64,000 bases of DNA from Neisseria animaloris (GTDB taxonomy: Bacteria > Pseudomonadota > Gammaproteobacteria > Burkholderiales > Neisseriaceae). The notes under the pieces are model-generated. The model saw nothing but the letters and a program-made list of their open reading frames with translations, ran no database searches and was not told the origin of the DNA. Location of the stretch: contig NZ_LR134440.1 of NCBI RefSeq assembly GCF_900637855.1, positions 1,426,001 to 1,490,000 of the forward strand, written 5' to 3'. The position numbers and the translations under genes were made by a program. Each line of letters starts with the position of its first letter. The first letter of the stretch is position 1. Below, one piece after another: positions 8,906-16,849 of this stretch.

Positions 8906-9760
8906 TTACATTCCTACTGCTTTCAACAACCTGTGCTGTATACGGATAAACTCATCCAGCAAAGCCTGTTGGATTTCCAGCCGTTTCGCCACAGGTGCAG
9001 CAAACCGCACCACAACCGTATAGGTTTTATCATCATGTGGCACACGGCTGATGCGCGGTTGGGCAGCCGGCGTAATAAACAACTTCTGCGTTTGTACCTC
9101 TTCCAAGTGCCGCTCAACAGAAGGGATATAAGGGGCACATAAACGATCAAGCAACACTTGCAGCGGCGGCACGATTTCGTCCGAATCCAAATGAAGCGGC
9201 ACCGGAATCTCAAATGTGTGGATTACATACATACCCAAAATATTATCCCGCTGCACCGAATAAGACAGCAACAGGCTGTTGGGGAAAGAAACCGTTTTAC
9301 CGCTTAACTGCCCAATCAACAGATTAGGTCCTACCTGCATCATCAAGGTGTTAAGCATATTGATGTCGACAACCCGCCCGCGCAGGCCACCCACTTCAAT
9401 ATAATCTCCCACCGAATACTGATTAGTTGTCGCCCGCAACAAGCTACCTGACAAACACATAATCAGCTCTTTCGTTGCCAGTACGATTGCAGCGGCTACC
9501 GCAAACATCGACAACGCCAACGTTTGGATTTGCGCTGCCCAAATGATTGCTAAACCGAAAACCACCATAATCAATGTGATATTACGGCTGGCCACCACCC
9601 AACGGCGCTTGTCTTCAATCTCCATTTGCGGGTGGCTGCGGAAATGCATTTGCAACACCACTCCGCGCAACAGCAAAACACCGGCAATCATCAACACTGA
9701 CTCAATGATTTCCGCCTTTACCGGGCCGTTATAAAGATAATGGTTGATGGTTTCCCACAT
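8906..9760 (-). CDS. Mechanosensitive ion channel family protein (MscS-like)
   Basis: A 284-residue small-conductance mechanosensitive channel homologue, which would release solutes on hypo-osmotic shock. Three hydrophobic helices (about 16-34, 57-76, 82-108) precede the cytosolic MscS domain. That domain carries the conserved beta segment YSVGDYIEVGGLRGRVVDINMLNTLM near residues 115-140. The pore helix is less glycine/alanine regular than in E. coli MscS. It is convergent with an osmolyte-type transporter, which fits osmotic balance. The C-terminal part after residue 180 is soluble and ends without the usual beta-barrel motif being obvious. Confidence 0.88.
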   Translation of the reverse strand: MWETINHYLYNGPVKAEIIESVLMIAGVLLLRGVVLQMHFRSHPQMEIEDKRRWVVASRNITLIMVVFGLAIIWAAQIQTLALSMFAVAAAIVLATKELIMCLSGSLLRATTNQYSVGDYIEVGGLRGRVVDINMLNTLMMQVGPNLLIGQLSGKTVSFPNSLLLSYSVQRDNILGMYVIHTFEIPVPLHLDSDEIVPPLQVLLDRLCAPYIPSVERHLEEVQTQKLFITPAAQPRISRVPHDDKTYTVVVRFAAPVAKRLEIQQALLDEFIRIQHRLLKAVGM

Positions 9761-10020
9761 GGCTCTGCAATCCGTTTCACTTTAGGAATCAGGCGGTTAT
9801 ACCGCCATCTGATGAAAACCGCCGAAACCGTATTACGAACAACCGGTAGAGAAACCAGCAACCGTCTGTACAACAGCACAATAAAAACAGAAATATCAAA
9901 TCAAAGTAGGCCGTCTGAAAACAACAGCAGGAAACAAACCGATTACAAAACGTTTATACCGGAGGCGGACGATACCTTATTGTAACCTACCCTACACGTA
10001 TTTAGACGGCCCGAGCAAAG

Positions 10021-10824
10021 TTATTTGGAACCCGGTTGTTTTCTGCCGCCGAAGCCTATATTCACGTCTTTATCTCCGATCTTAAGCCCTGCTTGACCGG
10101 CAATTTCCTCTGCCTTCGGTCCGAAAAAGCCCAATTTATATGAACCAGAAGAATTACCATAACTGGCTTTACCTTCAATACCTGCTTTACCGCCAAAGGT
10201 TCCATTAGGATTAAACCCTTTAATCTTGCCCTTTTCTAAGGAAATGCTATTGTATCCCCCTAAACCACTGATCGTACCCGAACCTTCCATACGATCAAAA
10301 TCAACATTGTAAATCAGCCTACCAGTATCATTTTTCCCTGTAAACGCTTGGCCTGCATAAAGGAAACTTCCGCGTGTAGGTAGTTTGGCCAACTCAGTAG
10401 CTTCCCCTTGTATGGCAAGTACTTTGGATTTATCGACATCCTTGCTGATATTATTTTGTATTTCTTTTTCAACATGTGCGGCCAATACAACGGAATACTT
10501 ATTCTTATAAATCCGTGCCGTACCTTTTTCTTCTAATAACCCCGGCATTCCCACTCTTTCAGCAGACATTTCATAAGATTGGTTATGCACTGTATCCTGA
10601 TGCAAAGTAGCAATGTCTATTTTGTCGCCGCTTTGATACGTTTTACCGTTGATTTTGAGCTTCACATTATAGGTATTAGTACTGCTTAAATCAGGCGTTG
10701 TAATCACACGATAGCCATTTTTACCTGAAGGCGGACGGATGGACTCAATAGCTTCCTTCGCACCGCAGGCAGAAAGCGCCAAACATGCGATACTTGTTGC
10801 AATTAATAAATTAAACGTTTTCAT
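10021..10824 (-). CDS. Factor H binding protein family surface lipoprotein
   Basis: A 267-residue lipoprotein with a signal peptide ending in the lipobox LSAC (acylated Cys20). Residues about 100-260 follow the fHbp (GNA1870) layout. A GTARIYKNKYSVVLAA segment is followed by a KLP turn, a GQAF strand, then NVDFDRMEGSGTISGL, and finally the C-terminal barrel end GSYKLGFFGPKAEEIAG near 227-243, closing with IGFGGRKQ. Meningococcal fHbp has the same order and the same GSY-LG-FGGKAQEVAG / IGLAAKQ ending. Known members are exported to the surface by Slam proteins and recruit complement factor H; no slam gene is visible in this window. Ligand binding by this version is inference. The N-terminal third (25-100) is poorly matched. 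Confidence 0.82.
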   Translation of the reverse strand: MKTFNLLIATSIACLALSACGAKEAIESIRPPSGKNGYRVITTPDLSSTNTYNVKLKINGKTYQSGDKIDIATLHQDTVHNQSYEMSAERVGMPGLLEEKGTARIYKNKYSVVLAAHVEKEIQNNISKDVDKSKVLAIQGEATELAKLPTRGSFLYAGQAFTGKNDTGRLIYNVDFDRMEGSGTISGLGGYNSISLEKGKIKGFNPNGTFGGKAGIEGKASYGNSSGSYKLGFFGPKAEEIAGQAGLKIGDKDVNIGFGGRKQPGSK

Positions 10825-10925
10825 GATAATGTTTCCTTAAAGTTAGTCAGATTTAAATAGAAATCAAGTATCCGAACTTCCGAACAACCACAAAACCCTA
10901 CAAACATGCAACTTTATGATTAATA

Positions 10926-10954
10926 AGTGTACGAATTTGAAATAAAATAGACAA
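10926..10954 (-). promoter_or_regulatory. Candidate promoter of the fHbp-family gene
   Basis: On the minus strand TTGTCT and TACACT are separated by exactly 17 bases, about 100 bases upstream of the ATG. The -10 matches consensus at four of six positions. A GGAAA ribosome site precedes the start codon. Confidence 0.35.
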
Positions 10955-10977
10955 GATGAAGGGTGTAAAGATTTTGC

Positions 10978-11325
10978 ATATGTTGTATTTTATTAAGCAG
11001 GATCAAATAACGAATCCACCCAAAATAAAATAAAATTTTGATTTTTTGAGATTTTTAGAAATATTCAACACACCCGCCACAGCGTGGCAAAACGCATACA
11101 GCACAATAATGTGGCAAAACACAATGGCTCCCTCAAGAGCCGTAAATTGAATACCATACATCTTCCGGCATGGTTAAATTGCACCACTGCGATTTAACTG
11201 GTAAGGCCGTCTAAAAAAGATAAAGGCAGGTTTGCATCTGCCTTATACCTCCGTAATTTTTACCGCCAAACCGAAAAAAAACTTATCCAATAGTAAAGTA
11301 GGGCAATGATACCCGACCTACGGTT
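10978..11325. other. AT-rich non-coding gap before the pentapeptide gene
   Basis: No open frame with coding character. It contains two copies of GTGGCAAAAC about 31 bases apart (near 11084 and 11111), a decayed DUS (AAGGCCGTCTAAA, near 11202), and a small stem AAGGCAG / CTGCCTT at 11223-11244. The stem could terminate the pentapeptide gene transcript reading leftwards. Confidence 0.5.
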
Positions 11326-12669
11326 TTAAGATGGCCTTTTGTTGGCCAAGTTGGTAATTTTATCCAGCAGATTGATGATCTTATCCGAACCCAAGTCTTC
11401 TTCTTTACCCTCCGACATTTGATAATGATCTTGCCGTATCTGTTCCGACAGCAAGCGGTTGCGGATTTGGGTAAAGGTTTCCTGTACATATTCGTTGGCT
11501 TTTTGAGGATCACCCATACTTGCAGCTGTGTGTTGTGAGGCTTCAAGTAAGCCGCTATATAGCTCAATTTGGTGCTTCATCATCGAAAAATAGCGGACTT
11601 CGTTAAGCAGGGCTTTTTGATGGCGCAATAAGGTGGTGGCGATCAAAATCATGGCAATCACGGGGAAGGTGTAGAACACCATATGCCAACTTTCTTTCGG
11701 AAATTGCTCAAGCCTCCAAATAGCATAAAGCGGAATAAGGAATATTCCCAAAGCAACCAAAGCAAGGATAACTTTAGCAATTTTTCCGAATTCTTCTGCG
11801 AGTTCAACATTTTTGTTAATTTGGTCGGTTGTATTTTTCAGAGAATTTTCTAATGATTTTTTAGCATCGCCAATACGATTGTTTAATTCACCCTTTAACT
11901 TTTCATTTTGCTCTTGTAATTGTTTCAGTTGTACTTCGGTTTGCTGCTTACTAGTCAGTGTTTCTTCTAGCTTTTGCTTTATCTCTTCTACTTGTCTACC
12001 ATTATATTGAGTATTTTGTAGCTGTTTATTTAATTCATCAATTACTAGCTCATATTGATGAATACTTTGTGTTAATTGAAATATATCGGCAGAATTAATA
12101 ATGCCTAAAGCAATAGCTGTACCTAACGAGGCCCCAAAATGCGCATCCCTAAAATTGGCTCCTTCATGATTGGCTTCTCTCAAATTGGCCCTCTCCAGAT
12201 TAGCCAATTCAAAACTTGCTCTTTTAAGGTTGGCTGCTCCTAAATTAGCGCCTTCAAGATTAGCACTTCGTAAATACGCTCCCTCTAAATTTGCTTCTCT
12301 AAGATTAGCTTCTCTAAGATTGCCATATCCCAAATATGCTCCTTGGAAATTAGCATTTTGAAGGTTGGCTCTTTCAAAAGTTGAATCTTCACAATTAGCC
12401 CATTGAAAATTTACACCTTGAAGGTTAGCTCCGCGAAAATTTGCTCCCAAGAGTTCAGCTTCTTCGAGGTTAATCTTTTCAAGGTAAGCATTTTCAAAAT
12501 TAGCTGAGCGAAGAAGAGCTTTTTTAAGGTTCCCATTCGCAATATTAATACCTTTAAGATTTGCCCCTCTAAGGTCGGCTTGTGTTCCTTTTTCCCCTCC
12601 GCTATTAATCCATAAATTATGCTCTTGAAGAATTTTTGTAAATTCATTTGTATTAAATTCAGTATCCAT
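11326..12669 (-). CDS. Pentapeptide-repeat protein with coiled coil and two membrane helices
   Basis: A 447-residue protein of unusual architecture. Residues 31-180 are about 30 tandem A(N/D)LXX pentapeptides, which form a right-handed quadrilateral beta-helix in known structures. Residues about 205-290 are a Q/E/K-rich coiled coil. Two membrane helices lie at about 299-318 and 330-349, and the last 95 residues are a soluble tail. There is no signal peptide, so the repeats and the tail would both face the cytosol. The coding DNA of the repeat part is AT-rich relative to the neighbours. Related single-domain pentapeptide proteins shield DNA gyrase, but nothing here proves that role. It stands alone, with no conserved partner next to it. 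Confidence 0.75.
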   Translation of the reverse strand: MDTEFNTNEFTKILQEHNLWINSGGEKGTQADLRGANLKGINIANGNLKKALLRSANFENAYLEKINLEEAELLGANFRGANLQGVNFQWANCEDSTFERANLQNANFQGAYLGYGNLREANLREANLEGAYLRSANLEGANLGAANLKRASFELANLERANLREANHEGANFRDAHFGASLGTAIALGIINSADIFQLTQSIHQYELVIDELNKQLQNTQYNGRQVEEIKQKLEETLTSKQQTEVQLKQLQEQNEKLKGELNNRIGDAKKSLENSLKNTTDQINKNVELAEEFGKIAKVILALVALGIFLIPLYAIWRLEQFPKESWHMVFYTFPVIAMILIATTLLRHQKALLNEVRYFSMMKHQIELYSGLLEASQHTAASMGDPQKANEYVQETFTQIRNRLLSEQIRQDHYQMSEGKEEDLGSDKIINLLDKITNLANKRPS

Positions 12670-12761
12670 AATTTAGTTTTCTTATTTAAATTAATTAAAC
12701 ATGCTATGCTTTTCAAATCACTATGTTTTTCCTAAAAAAATCATAAGTGTATTTAGTAGCC

Positions 12762-12791
12762 TGCGTGCGTGCCGGTGGCACACACCCTACC
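12762..12791. repeat. Partial copy of a GTAGG...GCGTGCGTGGC palindromic repeat
   Basis: TGCGTGCGTGCC and GGCACACACCC form a hairpin closely resembling the longer element at 38760-38845. It ends in CCCTACC like that element. This is probably one half of the same dispersed repeat. Confidence 0.5.
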
Positions 12792-12804
12792 TGAAATAAA
12801 CAAC

Positions 12805-12880
12805 GAGGCCGTCTGAAAATAGCACACCAAACTTCCCAACTGCCTATATCTCTTTCAGACAGCCTCCAATTTGGCAAACT
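12805..12880. repeat. Degenerate duplicate of the uvrD 3' end and its terminator
   Basis: This stretch repeats 12987-13076 almost throughout: a GAGGCCGTCTGAAAA start, the shared CAAACTTCCCAACTGCCTA block, a DUS (here decayed to CAGACAGCC), and TTTGGCAAACT, which in the second copy encodes the last residues of UvrD. It therefore looks like a tandem duplication of the uvrD tail that has since drifted. Confidence 0.75.
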
Positions 12881-12892
12881 GGCCTCCTGATC

Positions 12893-12973
12893 GTAGGTCC
12901 GATACTCGTATCCGACAATCTGCCCAAACTTCCCGCAACGCCCCACAATGTCGGATTCAAGAATCCGACCTAC
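12893..12973. repeat. Palindromic repeat element bounded by GTAGGTC and GACCTAC
   Basis: Two hairpins face each other: CCGATAC TC GTATCCG near 12899 and GTCGGATTC AA GAATCCGAC near 12950, with inverted GTAGGTC / GACCTAC at the outer ends. The 81-bp unit sits between the two copies of the duplicated uvrD tail. Its form is that of a non-autonomous dispersed repeat. Confidence 0.65.
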
Positions 12974-12986
12974 ATCATTCGCATCT

Positions 12987-13046
12987 GAGGCCGTCTGAAA
13001 AACAGCGCATCAAACTTCCCAACTGCCTACCTTTTTCAGACGGCCT
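12987..13046 (-). terminator. DUS-based terminator of uvrD
   Basis: GAGGCCGTCTGAAAAA and its complement TTTTTCAGACGGCC pair across a loop of about 30 bases just beyond the uvrD stop. A further DUS overlaps the uvrD stop region at 13051. Confidence 0.6.
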
Positions 13047-13050
13047 TTTT

Positions 13051-15237
13051 TCAGACGGCCTCCAGTTTGGCAAACTTGGTATCCAGTTCTTTAATCCCTT
13101 CTTTTCCGAAATTGACGGTGAGCCGTGCAGATTCGCCTTTGTTGACTGCATCGATGATGACTCCGGTGCCAAATTTGGCATGGCGCACGTTTTGGCCGAT
13201 GCGGAAGCCTGCGTATTCTTGCGGCAGGTCGTAGTGTTCGACGGCGGTGCGGTTTTTGGTTTTGGGCATGTCGGTGAAGCTGTTGAAGCGTTTGGGCGGG
13301 GGAGAGAGGCGGTGCAGCACGTCTTCGGGGATTTCTTCGACGAAGCGGGAGACGATGCCGAAGTGGGTTTGGCCGTGCAGCAGGCGTTGTTGGGACATGC
13401 TGATGTAGAGGCGTTTTTTGGCGCGGGTGATGGCAACGTACATGAGGCGGCGTTCTTCTTCGAGGCCGCCGCGTTCGGCGAGGCTGTATTCGCTGGGGAA
13501 GAGACCCTCTTCCATGCCGGTAAGGAATACGGTGTCGAACTCCAGCCCTTTGGCGGCGTGCACGGTCATCATTTGCAGGGCTTCTTCGCCTTCGCCGGCT
13601 TGGTTTTCGCCGGATTCGAGGGCGGCGTTGCTTAAGAAGGCGAGGATGGGGAAGAGCGGGTTTTCGGCGGCGTTTTCGGGCAGGATTTCGAAGTTGCTTT
13701 CAGACGGCCTGAAGGCGACGGCGGCGTTGACGAGTTCGTCGAGGTTGTCGAGACGGTCTTGGTGGTCGCCTTTTTGGGTTTGGTAGTATTCGACGAGGCC
13801 GCTGTCGCGGGTGATGCCGAGCATCATTTCTTGCAGGGATACGTTGGGGGCTTGGGCTTGGAGGTTTTCTATCAGGCGTACGAAGGCGGCGACTTTGGCG
13901 GCTTTTGCGCCCATGCCGCAGGCGGCCTGCCATAGGGAGATGCCTTGTTCGGCGGCTGCGGCTTGGATGTTTTCGATGGTGCGGGTGCCGATGCCGCGCG
14001 GGGGCATGTTGATAACGCGCAGGAGGGCGTTGTCGTCGTCGGGGTTGACGGAGAGGCGCAGGTAGGCGAGTGCGTGTTTGATTTCCTGCCGTTCGTAGAA
14101 GCGTAGGCCGCCGTAGATTTTGTAGGGAATGCCGGCACGGAACAGGGCTTGTTCGATGATGCGCGATTGGGCGTTGCTGCGGTAAAGCACGGCCATTTGG
14201 TCGAGTGTGCGGCCTTCGCGTTGCAGGGATTTGGCTTCGTCTACGATAAATTGGGCTTCGTCGGAATCTATGGGGGCGGAGTAAAAGCGGATTTTGTCGC
14301 CGGCGGCGGCATCGGTGCGCAGGTTTTTGCCGAGGCGTTCGGCGTTGTTTTCGATCACGGCGTTGGCGGCGGTAAGAATGTGGCCGTCTGAACGGTAGTT
14401 CTGCTCGAGCTTGATGGGTGCGTCGATGTGAAACTCGCGCATCAGGGCGGTCATGTTGCCGACGTGTGCGCCGCGGAAGCGGTAGATGGATTGGTCGTCG
14501 TCGCCCACGGCAAATACGGCGGCGTGTTCGCCTGCGATGAGCTTCAACCATGCGTATTGCAGTTTGTTGGTGTCTTGGAATTCGTCCACCAAAATATGGT
14601 TGAAGCGGTTTTGGTAATGGCGGCGCAGGATTTCGTTGGCTTGCAGGATTTCGTAACTGCGCAGCATCAGTTCGGCAAAATCGACCACGCCTTCGCGATT
14701 GCACGCTTTGTCGTATTCGGCATAGCACTCGATCATGCGCTGGGTATGCGGATCGGGAGCTTGCAGGGCGGAGGCGCGCAGGCCGCTTTCTTTTTGGGCG
14801 TTGATAAAGCCTTGCAAGGTGCGCGGGGCGATGATTTCTTCGGCGATGTTGAGCTGTTTGAGCAGGCGTTTGATTAAGGCGAGCTGGTCGGTGCTGTCGA
14901 GAATCTGAAAGGTGGAAGGCAGCCCTGCATCTTTATGGTGCAGGCGTAAAAAGCGGTGGCACAGGCCGTGGAAAGTGCCGAGCCACATGGCGCGCACGTT
15001 AACGGGCAGCATCGCGCTCAAGCGGGTTTGCATTTCTTTGGCGGCTTTGTTGGTGAAGGTAACGGCCATAATGCTGTGCACGCTTGCTTGGCCGCTTTGC
15101 AGCAGCCATGCGATGCGGGTGGTGAGCACGCGGGTTTTGCCGCTGCCCGCTCCGGCAAGCACGAGGGCGGATTGCGGCGGCCAAGTTACGGCGGAAAGTT
15201 GTTCGGCATTCAAGCCTTTGAGCAGTTCGGTATTCAT
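13051..15237 (-). CDS. uvrD: DNA helicase II, UvrD/Rep family
   Basis: A superfamily 1A 3'-5' helicase acting in nucleotide excision and mismatch repair. The 728-residue protein has Walker A AGAGSGKT at residues 28-35, motif Ia FTNKAAKEM near 61, motif II DEFQDT at 218-223, motif III GDDDQSIYRFRGA near 246, motif IV QNYRSD, motif V TVHAAKGLEF and motif VI YVAITRAKKRLY. A C-terminal Tudor-like fold (about 675-728, GQNVRHAKFGTGVI) is the UvrD/PcrA tail that contacts RNA polymerase. Length is close to E. coli UvrD. One DUS is in frame near 13698. The last codons have been duplicated downstream (see 12805). Confidence 0.96.
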   Translation of the reverse strand: MNTELLKGLNAEQLSAVTWPPQSALVLAGAGSGKTRVLTTRIAWLLQSGQASVHSIMAVTFTNKAAKEMQTRLSAMLPVNVRAMWLGTFHGLCHRFLRLHHKDAGLPSTFQILDSTDQLALIKRLLKQLNIAEEIIAPRTLQGFINAQKESGLRASALQAPDPHTQRMIECYAEYDKACNREGVVDFAELMLRSYEILQANEILRRHYQNRFNHILVDEFQDTNKLQYAWLKLIAGEHAAVFAVGDDDQSIYRFRGAHVGNMTALMREFHIDAPIKLEQNYRSDGHILTAANAVIENNAERLGKNLRTDAAAGDKIRFYSAPIDSDEAQFIVDEAKSLQREGRTLDQMAVLYRSNAQSRIIEQALFRAGIPYKIYGGLRFYERQEIKHALAYLRLSVNPDDDNALLRVINMPPRGIGTRTIENIQAAAAEQGISLWQAACGMGAKAAKVAAFVRLIENLQAQAPNVSLQEMMLGITRDSGLVEYYQTQKGDHQDRLDNLDELVNAAVAFRPSESNFEILPENAAENPLFPILAFLSNAALESGENQAGEGEEALQMMTVHAAKGLEFDTVFLTGMEEGLFPSEYSLAERGGLEEERRLMYVAITRAKKRLYISMSQQRLLHGQTHFGIVSRFVEEIPEDVLHRLSPPPKRFNSFTDMPKTKNRTAVEHYDLPQEYAGFRIGQNVRHAKFGTGVIIDAVNKGESARLTVNFGKEGIKELDTKFAKLEAV

Positions 15238-15337
15238 GGTGCGGATTGTACGGCTTAGAAGTACCTAAATCCAGCCGGGAACATGGGAAGCCGGATGCCG
15301 TCTGAAAAAACCTTACTGCTTTTCGGGCTTTTCCCGC

Positions 15338-15366
15338 TTGCCTCAATACTGAATAATAATTAATAT
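15338..15366 (+). promoter_or_regulatory. Promoter of sodA
   Basis: TTGCCT and TAATAT are separated by exactly 17 bases and lie 44-72 bases before the ATG. The AATAATAATTAATAT stretch overlapping the -10 is AT-rich enough to hold a Fur- or MntR-type site, but I cannot assign one. Confidence 0.6.
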
Positions 15367-15409
15367 CGTTTTAAGTAAAGACCGTTTACCGCCAACAGGA
15401 GACAATGAT

Positions 15410-16036
15410 ATGGCCTATACTCTGCCCGAACTCGGCTACGCTTACGATGCGCTCGAACCTTATTTCGACGAGCAGACCATGAATATCCACCACACCAAGC
15501 ACCATCAGGCTTACGTGAACAACGCCAACGCCGCGCTGGAATCGCTGCCCGAATTCGCCGCCCTGCCCGCGGAAGAGTTGGTGGCGCGTTTGGCGGAGCT
15601 GCCCGCCGACAAGCAAACGGCGCTGCGCAACAACGCCGGCGGCCATGCCAACCATACGTTTTTCTGGAAAAACCTAAAACAGGGTACGGAGCTGAAAGGC
15701 CGTCTGAAAGAAGCCATCGAACGCGATTTCGGCTCGGTGGAGAATTTTCAGGCCGAATTCGAAAAAGCCGCTGCCACCCGTTTCGGCTCGGGCTGGGCTT
15801 GGCTGGTATGGGATGAAGGCCGTCTGAAAGTGGTGTCTACTGCCAATCAGGATACGCCGCTGATGGGCGAGGCGGTAGCGGGCTGCAAAGGCTGGCCGAT
15901 TATCGGTTTGGACGTGTGGGAACACGCTTATTATCTGAAATACCAAAACCGCCGCCCCGACTACATCAAAGCTTACTGGCATGTGGTGAATTGGGACGAA
16001 GCGGCCAAGCGTTTTGAAGAGAAGGTGCCGTCTTAA
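15410..16036 (+). CDS. sodA: Superoxide dismutase, Mn-type (SodA)
   Basis: The enzyme dismutates superoxide in the cytoplasm. The metal ligands are His27, His82, Asp168 and His172. The manganese class is shown by GGHANH (Gly78) and by the outer-sphere glutamine in [12 protein letters not shown] (Gln147). Iron enzymes instead carry glutamine in a QVWNH-type motif. Overall it reads as a close relative of E. coli SodA (same 27[21 protein letters not shown] block). Two DUS copies lie in frame and encode GRLK at residues 97-100 and 137-140. CAGGAGAC precedes the ATG. The gonococcal and meningococcal enzyme usually discussed is the Fe-type SodB, so the Mn-type enzyme here is notable. Confidence 0.94.
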   Translation: MAYTLPELGYAYDALEPYFDEQTMNIHHTKHHQAYVNNANAALESLPEFAALPAEELVARLAELPADKQTALRNNAGGHANHTFFWKNLKQGTELKGRLKEAIERDFGSVENFQAEFEKAAATRFGSGWAWLVWDEGRLKVVSTANQDTPLMGEAVAGCKGWPIIGLDVWEHAYYLKYQNRRPDYIKAYWHVVNWDEAAKRFEEKVPS

Positions 16037-16252
16037 AATAACTGTTTACCGATAGCGGCCCAAACCCTCAGGCCGTCTGAAAACACCAGCATACCTGATA
16101 AACACAAGGTGGATTTGCTTCCGCCCTGTGTTTTTTACGTTTGGTGCCCGCAAAACTCAATTACCCCACCGTATATTCCGGCTTAGAACCGTAATCAATA
16201 TTCTTTGTTAATCAAGATATGCTGTTTTCAGACGGCATCACAGCTTCCCCGC

Positions 16253-16582
16253 TCATCCGCTGCGCCGTTTCAACGCCGCCTGCACCGCTTCGCTTTGCAA
16301 AGCGTGTCGGAACATATTCTGAAACGGCATCACTTCCTTGTTTGCTACCACGATAACTGCTTTGCCGCTTTCGGGATTTTCCCAGCGCGAAAACCACAAA
16401 CCGCAGGCATGTGCCGCCATTTTCACGGCTTGCTCGGTTCGCGCGGCATCCATTGCCAACCGGAACATTTCGGGGTTGCGTACAAAATAATCACGCAGCT
16501 TGTTTTTAGAAACCGCGTAATCGGCACGGTCACGGTCGATGGGATATACCGGTACGGGGAGCCGGTTGACGATATTCATCAT
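16253..16582 (-). CDS. Conserved hypothetical protein
   Basis: A 109-residue protein starting at the first of two adjacent ATGs (16582), with GAGAGG eight bases upstream. The frame stays open for 46 further codons upstream, but those have no start signal. It has no signal peptide or membrane helix. It contains alternating aromatic and charged segments such as KNKLRDYFVRNPEMFRLAMDAAR and a basic C-terminus ending KRRSG. I do not recognise the family. It lies between sodA (convergent) and the racemase (divergent). Confidence 0.6.
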   Translation of the reverse strand: MMNIVNRLPVPVYPIDRDRADYAVSKNKLRDYFVRNPEMFRLAMDAARTEQAVKMAAHACGLWFSRWENPESGKAVIVVANKEVMPFQNMFRHALQSEAVQAALKRRSG

Positions 16583-16849
16583 GATGTCGGCCTCTCGATT
16601 GCAATCTGATATCGGATGTATCTGTTGTATTTGACAAAAGTGTACTGCTGCTGCGGCGGTATGTGCAATCCGCCGTTGCCGAAGCATGCCCGTACGGGCG
16701 CAATTTTTTATGCAAGGCAACGGTTTTCAGGGAATTTTTACGTCATATCCGCCTCTTAGTTAAAGATAACGGCAGGTGCGGCAAACAATACAACGATAAT
16801 CGCCTGCCTATCGTGCTTTTACCCAAAATAAAATCATAGAGAGGCTGAA

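Noticed and set aside
12170..12550. Regular 15-bp periodicity that might suggest a CRISPR or satellite array
   Set aside because: It is the DNA image of tandem pentapeptides in a coding frame; there are no spacers of unrelated sequence.
12871..13635. 254-codon plus-strand frame across the uvrD end
   Set aside because: It runs through the palindromic repeat and DUS copies and then opposite uvrD; the glycine- and phenylalanine-rich reading is an antisense artefact.
13700..14728. 342-codon arginine/proline-rich frame inside uvrD
   Set aside because: Out-of-frame reading of GC-rich uvrD codons; no start signal and no domain.
15410..16036. Fe-type SodB as the name of the dismutase
   Set aside because: GGHANH and STANQD are Mn-type signatures, and the overall sequence follows E. 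coli SodA.
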